Assembly (NCBI GenBank): GCA_965224535.1
Contig: CBDCZR010000023.1
Coordinates: 58,396-122,395 of the forward strand
DNA: 64,000 nucleotides
Reading direction: 5' to 3'
Source: JBCDHN01 sp965224535
GTDB taxonomy: Bacteria; Verrucomicrobiota; Verrucomicrobiia; Verrucomicrobiales; DEV007
Shown: positions 24,547 to 32,030 of the stretch, in pieces
How positions within the stretch are numbered: the first letter of the stretch is position 1
Layout of the letters: every line of letters begins with the position of its first letter
Position numbers and translations under genes: made by a program
The notes under the pieces: model-generated
Database searches by the model: none
The model's input: only the letters and a program-made list of their open reading frames with translations
Told to the model about the DNA's origin: nothing

Positions 24547-24872
24547 TACGGCTGACGCATCACTTTTTCGATCGCGGCAACCGTTTCAACCGACGGCTTG
24601 AAGTTGCCGAGGCGAAATCCTTGGGCGATGAGCAAGGGAGTGCGGCCTTGGCGGTTTTTGCGGTTCCAAATTCCCGGTTCGGCGCCGTTTTCGGCCAGAA
24701 AGCTTACCATTTTGGGCAGACTTTTGTAGGCGGCGCCGTGCATGGCGGTTTCGCCGGCGTGGCTCGCGGCGTTGACGTCGGCGCCCAATTTCAGCAGCCA
24801 GGCAACGGTCGCCAGGGCTTCGTCTTCGGTGCCAGCTTCCTCGGTGGGGCCGAGCGGATTCCTGCTACTCAT
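24546..24872 (-). CDS. Short ankyrin-repeat protein or fragment
   Basis: The 108-residue product contains about two and a half ankyrin repeats (LLKLGADVNAASHAGETAMH, then LAENGAEPGIWNRKNRQGRT). The ending GNFKPSVETVAAIEKVM resembles the C-terminus of much larger verrucomicrobial ankyrin proteins, so this may be the surviving end of a truncated gene. Against that, its ATG overlaps the stop of the upstream gene by 3-4 bp, the layout of a real operon. No signal peptide is present. Confidence 0.6.
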   Translation of the reverse strand: MSSRNPLGPTEEAGTEDEALATVAWLLKLGADVNAASHAGETAMHGAAYKSLPKMVSFLAENGAEPGIWNRKNRQGRTPLLIAQGFRLGNFKPSVETVAAIEKVMRQP

Positions 24873-25750
24873 TGTTGAAACCTGCGTTTTTCAACGTCAA
24901 AAACCGCGCCATCACGAATCGAGTTCCATTTCGTCCTCAATAAAGTGTGTGCGTCGTCAGGCACGTTCGCACCATCAATCACATTCCCGCCGAACCAACC
25001 ATTCAGTGAGGACGCCACGAGCCGGTGAAACGGCTCCGAATTGTCCGTGTCCTCGACATGATCCAGCAAAACTTCCACGAGGCCAATCTCACCAAGGGCA
25101 AACAGAAACTGCAGGGTTCTGGAGAGTGTAAAGAAGCGACCCACAGGATGGTCCCGCAGTTGTTCCTCGACGGCTCGCGTCAACACAAGGGTTCCCTCAC
25201 CCTCCTGGATCTCGTTGAGGAATAGAACGCCCTTCTCATAGTTCATTTCACGCCCCGCCCAGAAGTCCTCCCGAATGCCGCATTTTACCCACTCGACATC
25301 AGGAGTCTTACCAAACTTCTCAAGAATTGGATATACATCCGCCCTGAGCGCTCCGTCTTTTTTGATCACAGCACGAAGTGTATCGCTTACTTGGCTCCAT
25401 GAATAGTGCTTCAACAAATTCGCGTGAGCCAGCCGCGGGGCAACACCCAGATCGCGTTGGTTTAAGGCGCGGTCTTTGAGAAACTTCAAAGCACCCGGGT
25501 GACGATTCTCGGCAAGCAGTTCCGCAAGGAAGCCGCTAGCACCGTCCAAAGACGAGCAGCCCTCAACGGTTCGCAGCATATTGTTGGAGTAATCGGCATA
25601 CCCTTCGATCAGTTGCTGCAGAGCATCGATCATTTCGGCGGTAGAGCCTTCCAACTGTTGCACGAGTTTTTCATACTCATCATCATTCGCATAGCCTAGC
25701 AAAGGGAAGCTGACGGCGACAATCCAAAAAAGAAAGGGGAGGGTTTTCAT
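24869..25750 (-). CDS. Hypothetical secreted helical protein
   Basis: The 293-residue product has a clear Sec signal peptide (MKTLPFLFWIVAVSFPLLGYA). The mature part is helical and acidic and has no recognised domain; the run of helix-turn-helix segments suggests a HEAT- or TPR-like solenoid at low confidence. It is coupled through an ATGA-type overlap to the short ankyrin gene downstream. An 18-bp inverted repeat (25765-25782) lies just upstream of its start. Confidence 0.65.
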   Translation of the reverse strand: MKTLPFLFWIVAVSFPLLGYANDDEYEKLVQQLEGSTAEMIDALQQLIEGYADYSNNMLRTVEGCSSLDGASGFLAELLAENRHPGALKFLKDRALNQRDLGVAPRLAHANLLKHYSWSQVSDTLRAVIKKDGALRADVYPILEKFGKTPDVEWVKCGIREDFWAGREMNYEKGVLFLNEIQEGEGTLVLTRAVEEQLRDHPVGRFFTLSRTLQFLFALGEIGLVEVLLDHVEDTDNSEPFHRLVASSLNGWFGGNVIDGANVPDDAHTLLRTKWNSIRDGAVFDVEKRRFQQ

Positions 25751-25764
25751 GGTAAAGGTTTTTA

Positions 25765-25782
25765 GTTCACGAACCCGTGAAC
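25765..25782. promoter_or_regulatory. Inverted repeat upstream of secreted-protein gene
   Basis: GTTCACG-AACC-CGTGAAC lies 15 bp upstream of the minus-strand start at 25750. It could be an operator or a small hairpin. There is no further support. Confidence 0.3.
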
Positions 25783-25958
25783 GTCAGGCTCCGGTTGAGG
25801 GAGTCCCACCCGGTAACCTCAGTCGGGGAGAATTTAGGCAGAAATTCGCGTTTCCGTCAATCAGCGGGATTGAAGCGATTGAAACGCGGTCAGGTTAGGC
25901 CAGGGTCAAGTCCCCCACCGAACCAAGCGCGAAAAACCAAGCCCAAAGCGCGAAAATC

Positions 25959-26639
25959 ATGCTCCAACTCACCAACGTCCGGTTTCGCTACCCCACCGAG
26001 CGCTTCGAACTCCGCATCCCGGAGCTGCGCGCGGAGGAAAACGAGACCATGGCCGTGGTTGGGCCGAGCGGATGCGGAAAAACGACGCTTTTGCGGCTGA
26101 TTTCTGGAATTTTGCGCCCGGACGAGGGGGAAATCCGCGTGTTGGCGACTTTTTTGCCAAAACTGAGCGAATCCCGCGTTCGCACCTTCCGCATCCGCAA
26201 CATTGGGCTGATTTTCCAGGAATTTGAGCTGCTGGACTACCTGAACGCGCGCGACAACATTTTGCTGCCGTTTCGGCTCAACAGCACGTTGGCCGAAACC
26301 GGGGAAACCCGCGAGCGGCTGGAAAAATTAGCCGAGGAAACGGGAATTTTCCACCTGCTGGAGGCGCGGCCGCGGCAATTGAGCCAGGGTGAGCGCCAAC
26401 GCGTCGCCATTTGCCGCGCGCTGATTGCCGAGCCGAAGCTTTTGCTGGCTGACGAGCCGACCGGGAGCCTGGATCCGGAAAATCAGCAGCGGATCGTCGA
26501 TTTGCTCACCAACCAGGCCAAGGCGCACCAGGCGGCGCTGATCATGGTCACGCACGACCACCAGTTGCTCGGAAATTTCGACCGGACGGTGGATTTGCCG
26601 GAGCTAATCGGCAGCACTCCCAAAAAAGTGGACGAATGA
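25959..26639 (+). CDS. ABC transporter ATP-binding protein (LolD/MacB type)
   Basis: The 226-residue cytoplasmic ATPase has Walker A GPSGCGKTT, the Q-loop in LIFQEFELLDYL, a signature motif LSQGERQRVA, Walker B LLLADEPTGSLD and switch His in VTHDHQ. The EFELLDYLNARDNILLP stretch is typical of the FtsE/LolD/MacB class that powers mechanotransmission permeases. The permease gene follows with an ATGA overlap. The likely substrate is a lipoprotein, lipid or peptide moved out of the inner membrane; no periplasmic adaptor is encoded beside it. Confidence 0.93.
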   Translation: MLQLTNVRFRYPTERFELRIPELRAEENETMAVVGPSGCGKTTLLRLISGILRPDEGEIRVLATFLPKLSESRVRTFRIRNIGLIFQEFELLDYLNARDNILLPFRLNSTLAETGETRERLEKLAEETGIFHLLEARPRQLSQGERQRVAICRALIAEPKLLLADEPTGSLDPENQQRIVDLLTNQAKAHQAALIMVTHDHQLLGNFDRTVDLPELIGSTPKKVDE

Positions 26640-27808
26640 ACGCGGCTGGGATCATTTACCTGGGCTGGCGCTATCTCCAGCAGCATCGCGGAAAGGCGGC
26701 GCTGCTGATTTCCGCGATCACGTTGAGCCTGTTTTTGCCGGTCGGCATTTTGCTCGTCGTCAGCAAGGCCGAGGTTCACCTGCGATCGCGCGCCGAGGCC
26801 ACGCCGCTGATTTTGGGCGCTCACGGCAGCCCGTTGGAGTTGGTTTTCAACGGGCTCTATTTTTCCAAGCCGGATGTGGCCACGCTCACTTCAAATCACG
26901 CCCGCGACGCTGTTTCCGGCGGAAATGGCCGATTTATCCCGATTTACGCGCGCTACCAGGCCCGCAAACACCGCATCGTCGGCACGTCGATCGACTATTT
27001 TCGCTTCCGCGGCCTCAAAATCGGCCAAGGGCGGCTTTTTGGCCGTTTGGGCGATTGCGTGCTGGGCGCCGAAGCCGCCCGAAACCTGCAACTCGGCCCC
27101 GGCGACACCATCATCTCCACCCCGGAGGCCATGTTCGACATCGCCGGCGTTTACCCGCTAAAAATGCGCATCACCGGGGTTTTAGCTCCCAGCGGCGGAA
27201 CCGACGACCGGGCGATTTTTTGCGATTTGAAGACGACGTGGGTGATTGAAGGCATCGCCCACGGCCACAACGAGGCCAGAGAGTCGGAAATTCTCGAATC
27301 CGACGGTCAAAACACCGCGCTCAACGCCAGCTTGGTCGAATTTACCGAGATTACCGACGCCAACATCGACACATTTCATTTTCACGGCGATTCCGGCGAT
27401 TTTCCCATCACCGCGGCGATTCTGCTCCCGCGCGACGCGAAGGCGGAGACCATCCTGCTGGGCCGTTTTCAGAGCAAAACCGCCCCCGCGCAGCTCGTCC
27501 GCCCGTCCGAAGTGATGCGCGAACTCTTCGCCACCGTCTTCCAAATTCGCAACCTCGTCGTCGCGGCGCTCGTTGCCGTCGCCATCGCCTCCGGGCTCAT
27601 CGCGGCGCTCGTTTTCGGGCTTTCCAACCGGTTGAGGGCGAGGGAATTCGAAAGTCTCTCCAACATTGGCGCGGATCCGCTAACGGTGCGGCTGCTTGTC
27701 GCGTTTGAGGCGGTTTTCGTGCTTTTGGCGAGCTTGGCGCTGATCGGAATCCTCGTCGCGCTGCTCAACCTTGGCGCAAATTGGTTCCTTCCTCGGTTGA
27801 CGGGCTAG
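26636..27808 (+). CDS. ABC transporter permease (FtsX/MacB-like)
   Basis: The 390-residue inner-membrane protein has an N-terminal TM helix (about 20-43), a large periplasmic domain (about 45-285) and three C-terminal TM helices (LVVAALVAVAIASGLIAALVFGL region onward) in the FtsX layout. In this class ATP hydrolysis drives conformational change of the periplasmic domain rather than transmembrane passage. It is translationally coupled to its ATPase. Its 3' end overlaps the convergent DUF502 gene by 44 bp. Confidence 0.88.
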   Translation: MNAAGIIYLGWRYLQQHRGKAALLISAITLSLFLPVGILLVVSKAEVHLRSRAEATPLILGAHGSPLELVFNGLYFSKPDVATLTSNHARDAVSGGNGRFIPIYARYQARKHRIVGTSIDYFRFRGLKIGQGRLFGRLGDCVLGAEAARNLQLGPGDTIISTPEAMFDIAGVYPLKMRITGVLAPSGGTDDRAIFCDLKTTWVIEGIAHGHNEARESEILESDGQNTALNASLVEFTEITDANIDTFHFHGDSGDFPITAAILLPRDAKAETILLGRFQSKTAPAQLVRPSEVMRELFATVFQIRNLVVAALVAVAIASGLIAALVFGLSNRLRAREFESLSNIGADPLTVRLLVAFEAVFVLLASLALIGILVALLNLGANWFLPRLTG

Positions 27809-28532
27809 AATCGGCCGGTTCGAGCAATTTCCCCTCGGATTTGGCGTAGGGAATCTGGTCGGGAGCCACCGCCCCGCCGGAAACGATGAAAGAGATGGCT
27901 TCGTCGAAACTCCAGTTGGTCGAAACAATGCGATCGACCGGCACGATCTCCACGTAGCCGTTGGTGGGATTCGGCGTCGTCGGGACGTAAACCGCGGCCA
28001 GCCTGCGGCCGGTGTCCTGATCGGAAAACGTGCGCGTCACCAGGCCCACGGTCTTCATTTCCGCGTTGGGAAAATCGATGAGCACCACGCGCTGAACTTC
28101 CGCGCCGGTATCCTGCTGCAACAGATCGACCAACTTCTTCACCCCGCCGTAAATCGTTCGCACGAAGGGGATTCGGTCGAGAAACCACTCGAAAAGCCGC
28201 ACCAGCCGCCGGCCGATGAAATTGCTGGTCATCACCCCCAGGGTATAGATGAGCACGATGACCGACACCACGGCGATGCAGTCGCGAAACCACTCGGTGG
28301 ACAGGAATTTGAGCATTCCTTCGGGGTCTTTGGGATCCACGCCGAAGGCCCGCTCCAGCTTGTCCTGCACGTAGAGCGCCGGCAACCGCCCCACCGCGGA
28401 GAGGCCCTTCACCAGGTAATAGAGGACGATGACGGTGACGCCAAGCGGGATGATGGTGAGCAGCCCGGTGAGGAAAAAGCGGGCGCGCTTCGGCTTTTTT
28501 TGCCGTTTGGAGGGAGTTGGTGAGTCAGCCAC
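27765..28532 (-). CDS. DUF502 family membrane protein
   Basis: The product is about 255 residues from a GTG start at 28532; a longer open frame would run into the divergent gltX gene. Two TM segments (ARFFLTGLLTIIPLGVTVIVL near 22-45, and VVSVIVLIYTLGVMTSNFIG) precede the conserved DUF502 core (RIPFVRTIYGGVKKLVDLLQ, then VVLIDFPN, FVPTTPNPTNGY-like YVPTTPNPTNG and VDRIVS). The function of this widespread family is unknown. It is convergent with the ABC permease. Confidence 0.88.
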   Translation of the reverse strand: MADSPTPSKRQKKPKRARFFLTGLLTIIPLGVTVIVLYYLVKGLSAVGRLPALYVQDKLERAFGVDPKDPEGMLKFLSTEWFRDCIAVVSVIVLIYTLGVMTSNFIGRRLVRLFEWFLDRIPFVRTIYGGVKKLVDLLQQDTGAEVQRVVLIDFPNAEMKTVGLVTRTFSDQDTGRRLAAVYVPTTPNPTNGYVEIVPVDRIVSTNWSFDEAISFIVSGGAVAPDQIPYAKSEGKLLEPADSSPSTEEGTNLRQG

Positions 28533-28631
28533 AGGTGGGAGCAGAGTTTGAAGAATTTGCGCCGAATCGCAATGCCGAGAACCAAAAAGTTGAAAAATCA
28601 CCCGATAAACGCCATAGTCAAAGGCTAGGCT

Positions 28632-29960
28632 ATGAGCGATATCCGCGTTCGATTTGCACCATCTCCCACAGGAATGCTCCACATTGGTGGAGCAAGAACT
28701 GCGTTGTTTAACTGGCTGTTTGCGCGCAGCCAGAAAGGCACCCTTGTTTTGCGCGTTGAAGACACCGATGAGGAGCGGAACGAGGAAGAGTCCGATGACG
28801 CGATTTTCGATGGATTGCGCTGGCTAGGCATCGACTGGGATGAGGGGATCAATGTCGTTGGCAAGCAAACCCGCGGCAAATTCGGCCCCTACCGGCAAAG
28901 TCAGCGCACCAAAATCTACGACAAGTATTTCAACAAGCTGAAGCGGGCCAAAATGATCTACGAGGAGGAGGAGGGCGCGATGCGTTTTCGCTGCGAAAAC
29001 AAGGATCGCGTGGTTAACGACCTCATTTGCGGAAAAACGGAATTTAAGGACCGCGAAGAGCCGGACATGACCATCCGACGCGCGGACGGCAGCTACATTT
29101 TTCACTTCGTCAGCGTGGTCGACGACATTGAGATGAAAATCAGCCACGTCATTCGCGGGGAGGACCATCTCTCCAACACCCCCCGCCATTTGGACCTTTA
29201 CGAGGCTTTGGGCGCAAAACCGCCGAAATTCGCCCATATTCCGCTGATTTTGAACGGTGACGGCTCCAAAATGAGCAAGCGCGACCGCGGCTCGGCCATC
29301 CACGAGTACAAAAACATGGGTTTTCACGCCGATGCGGTGGTCAACTACCTGGCGCTTTTAGGTTGGTCGCCCAAGGACAATTCCGAGATCATCTCACCCA
29401 AGCAGTTGCTCAAAAAATTCAAGCTCAGCGGCATCAACCGTTCCAATTGTCGGTTTGACTACGACAAGTGCGAATGGTTCAGCGCCCAGTACATCCACAA
29501 AATGAAGCCCGCGGAGCTGCGGGAGGCCATCGCGCCCGTTCTCGAGGAACACGGCCTGCCTCACGACAAAAACGCCCTGCCTAACGTCCTGCTGGAGGAG
29601 GTGAAGCAGAAAATCAAGAAACTCTCCGACGCTCCAAAGTGGCTGGCCTCGCTTTACCGCGAAGATTTCACCCGCGACGGCGAAGCGTTCGAAAAAATGC
29701 GCACCCGCGAGGGGATCAAGGACATTTTAGGGGCGCTGTGCGCGCATTTCGGCAAAATTTCGAAATGGTCCGGAAAAACGGCCGATGCCGCCATCGACGC
29801 CGCCGCCAAGGAGCTGGAACTAAAAAAAGGCGCCCTCATGTTCCCCTGCCGCGTCGCCGTGAGCGGCCAAACCGGCGGATTGGGCCTCACCACCATTCTG
29901 GAGCGTCTCGGCCAGGACCGCTCTGTCGCGCGAATCGAGGAAGCGCTGGCCAAGCTCTAA
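28632..29960 (+). CDS. gltX: Glutamyl-tRNA synthetase
   Basis: The 442-residue class I aminoacyl-tRNA synthetase has the HIGH-type motif HIGG at 17-20 in FAPSPTGMLHIGGART and the KMSKR loop in DGSKMSKRDRG. RVEDTDEER, FHFVSVVDD and VIRGEDHLSNTPRH are standard GluRS stretches. Whether it is discriminating or also charges tRNA-Gln cannot be read from the sequence. aroE follows after 10 bp and may be co-transcribed. Confidence 0.96.
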   Translation: MSDIRVRFAPSPTGMLHIGGARTALFNWLFARSQKGTLVLRVEDTDEERNEEESDDAIFDGLRWLGIDWDEGINVVGKQTRGKFGPYRQSQRTKIYDKYFNKLKRAKMIYEEEEGAMRFRCENKDRVVNDLICGKTEFKDREEPDMTIRRADGSYIFHFVSVVDDIEMKISHVIRGEDHLSNTPRHLDLYEALGAKPPKFAHIPLILNGDGSKMSKRDRGSAIHEYKNMGFHADAVVNYLALLGWSPKDNSEIISPKQLLKKFKLSGINRSNCRFDYDKCEWFSAQYIHKMKPAELREAIAPVLEEHGLPHDKNALPNVLLEEVKQKIKKLSDAPKWLASLYREDFTRDGEAFEKMRTREGIKDILGALCAHFGKISKWSGKTADAAIDAAAKELELKKGALMFPCRVAVSGQTGGLGLTTILERLGQDRSVARIEEALAKL

Positions 29961-29970
29961 TTTCAGTGCC

Positions 29971-30906
29971 ATGGCAGAGGCGAAAGCGGTCTACAACTTC
30001 GAAGATTTGCAGGATTGGTCCGGCGCCGCCTCGGATTTGGAGCCTCCGGCCCGTTTGGCGGTCATCGGCGACCCCGTCGAGCACTCCGCCTCCCCGCAAA
30101 TGCACAATCCCGCCCTCTCGGCCTGCGGGATTGACGCGCAATACGTCCGCATTCAGCTCAAAACCGGGGAACTGGCCGAAGCGATCCCGCTTTTTCGCGA
30201 AAACGGCTTTTTGGGCGTCAACGTGACCATCCCGCACAAAGCAGAGGTTGCCGGTTTGGTCGATCGCATCGACCCCGTTGCCGAGCGAATCGGCGCGGTC
30301 AACACGCTGGTCTTCGAGGACTCGGAAGTGGTCGGATTCAACAGCGACGCCCCGGGATTTCGCCAAGCCATCCGCGACGATTTCTCCGTGGACCTGCGCG
30401 ACCTGCGAATCCTGATTTTAGGCGCTGGAGGCGGCGCCGGACGGGCCGTGACCATTCAGTGCGCGCTGGATCAATGCGAACGGCTCGTGCTCGTCAACCG
30501 AACCGAGGAAAAAGCCCGCGCGATTCGCGACGAAGTGGAATCCAACTTCGCCGTGGACACGTTGTCCGGCCCGGTCAACCGGCTCGAAGTCGCGCCGTGG
30601 GACGAAAACGAGCTAGCCGAGCAACTCGACAACATCGACCTCATCGTCAACGCCACGAATCTGGGCATGAAGCGCGGCGACGCCGAACCTCTCCCTGCGC
30701 GGCTGATTCAGCCGCACCATTTGATCTACGACATGGTTTACCAGCCGCCGCACACCCGTCTCATCGACAACGCCCGCGCCCAAGGCGCCCGAGCCGCCAA
30801 CGGCATGAGCATGTTGCTCTGGCAAGGCGCAATTTCCTTCGAATACTGGTTCAACCGCGACGCGCCCGTGTCAGAAATGCGAGCCGGGCTGCAAGCCGCC
30901 GGTTGA
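29971..30906 (+). CDS. aroE: Shikimate dehydrogenase (NADP+)
   Basis: The 311-residue enzyme reduces 3-dehydroshikimate to shikimate. The substrate pocket is seen in GDPVEHSASPQMHN and NVTIPHK (catalytic Lys), NTLV and FNSDAPGF. The nucleotide-binding glycine loop is LGAGGGAGRA and the NADP-selecting stretch is VNRTEEKA. The end YQPPHTRL...GMSMLLWQGAISFEYWF is typical. A roughly 25-residue N-terminal extension precedes the usual start. With the DAHP synthase gene it is the second shikimate-pathway gene in the window. Confidence 0.95.
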   Translation: MAEAKAVYNFEDLQDWSGAASDLEPPARLAVIGDPVEHSASPQMHNPALSACGIDAQYVRIQLKTGELAEAIPLFRENGFLGVNVTIPHKAEVAGLVDRIDPVAERIGAVNTLVFEDSEVVGFNSDAPGFRQAIRDDFSVDLRDLRILILGAGGGAGRAVTIQCALDQCERLVLVNRTEEKARAIRDEVESNFAVDTLSGPVNRLEVAPWDENELAEQLDNIDLIVNATNLGMKRGDAEPLPARLIQPHHLIYDMVYQPPHTRLIDNARAQGARAANGMSMLLWQGAISFEYWFNRDAPVSEMRAGLQAAG

Positions 30907-30948
30907 CAATTGAGTCAAGCGGCGTGACCATCCCGGGCACTTTCGCAG

Positions 30949-31020
30949 GCCGAAGTAGCTCAGTGGTAGAGCAATTCATTCGTAATGAATAGGTCGTGAG
31001 TTCAAATCTCACCTTCGGCT
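30949..31020 (+). tRNA. tRNA-Thr (anticodon CGT)
   Basis: This 72-nt cloverleaf pairs GCCGAAG with CTTCGGC in the acceptor stem, with discriminator T. The D arm is GCTCAGTGGTAGAGC, the anticodon stem-loop is ATTCA-TTCGTAA-TGAAT with CGT as anticodon, and the T arm is GTGAGTTCAAATCTCAC. CCA is not encoded. Its 3' half is exactly duplicated at 56077-56119. Confidence 0.95.
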
Positions 31021-31127
31021 CTCTCAGTTTCAGGGAGTTAGAAGTCGATTCGCTGAAGTCTGATAGACGTTTCCAATGGGCCAAACCCAATTACAACGGG
31101 CAATACACACTCGGTGGCGAATTATTT

Positions 31128-31325
31128 ATGGATGGCGACAAGTTCGAGATCGTCGCATGTCAATGGGAGGAGCCGGGTGCAGTGACCGGATGGGATTGGA
31201 AGATGATCGCAATCGATACGACCAGAGAACGACTGTTCGCCGCCGTGGATGCGTGGCCTCATTTCAAGGGCTTCAGCACCCCCAGCCCGAAACAAGAAAT
31301 CGAATCGGGTAGGCCGGGGGTTTGA
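31128..31325 (+). pseudogene. Possible gene fragment 3' of tRNA-Thr
   Basis: An open frame beginning MDGDKFEIVACQWEE continues through WDWKMIAIDTTRERLF and WPHFKGFSTP before entering the intron-like sequence at about 31304. Residue composition looks protein-like, but no family is recognised and the upstream part runs back into the tRNA. It is probably the remnant of a small gene interrupted at its 3' end by the intron element. Confidence 0.3.
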
Positions 31326-31950
31326 ACCCCGGCCCCCCACACCACCGAGCGTACGGGTCCGTACTCGGCGGTTCCAGTCAGTCAAAGCCGATCCCCCCAC
31401 GGATCAGCGAAGGGCCGCCTCCCCATGAACTCTCTTTCTCTGCCCAGTTCCCATGCTCATGTCTGGCTCCCCCGGTCGGGTTCATTGCCAGCGGGTGGCT
31501 GGGTCGGTTCATCTGGCTGGTTTGGTCCTTCATCGGTGGGTCCTCCGGCTGCGCCATGCGGGGTCGGCAACATGGCCAGTCCTGGGCGGGCCTGTTTCAG
31601 GCGCCGGTTTGTTTCCACCATTTGGTGAGGCCTCCGGTTTCGTTGTTTAATCGGGCAACTTTAATGCCCCCGGCTCGTTTTCCACGATTACTATGACCTC
31701 GGCTGAGACCCTGGCCAGGCATCCCCGGCGAGGGTCTCCCCAGGTAAGGTGCGTTGTTCTAGAGCCACACAGCCGCCGGCATTTACCTGATGGATGGAAT
31801 CGAACGGTTTTGCTGTGTTGTGCGGTGCTCACCTGATCCATCCGGCCAGTGGATGCGGTTCTTGTTCATCGGCTCAAGGCCCAGCACATAGCCTTCCTCC
31901 CCACGACCGGTTGCCCGGCCGCAGTTGGCTTCTGCTAGTGTTTCTGGTTA
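31304..31950 (-). mobile_element. Group II intron remnant without reverse transcriptase
   Basis: On the minus strand a 34-nt domain V-like hairpin occupies 31374-31341 (GAACCGCCGAGTACGG, an ACCC turn, GTACGCTCGGTGGT). It is followed by a domain VI-like GC-rich hairpin with the CCTACCCGAT ending expected at a 3' splice site (31304-31340). Upstream the sequence (to roughly 31950) looks like the structured RNA of domains I-IV. There is no open reverse transcriptase/maturase frame, and no clear GTGCG-type 5' boundary, so the outer limit is approximate. Confidence 0.72.
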
Positions 31951-32030
31951 CTCTGACTCGAGCCGCTGATCTGGGCGAATTTTCGTGTAAGAATGGTCGA
32001 AAAATCCGGTGATTGGGGCAATTTCTCGCA

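Noticed and set aside
31425..31841. Short open frames in the intron-like region
   Set aside because: They lie in structured RNA-type sequence and lack reverse transcriptase motifs.
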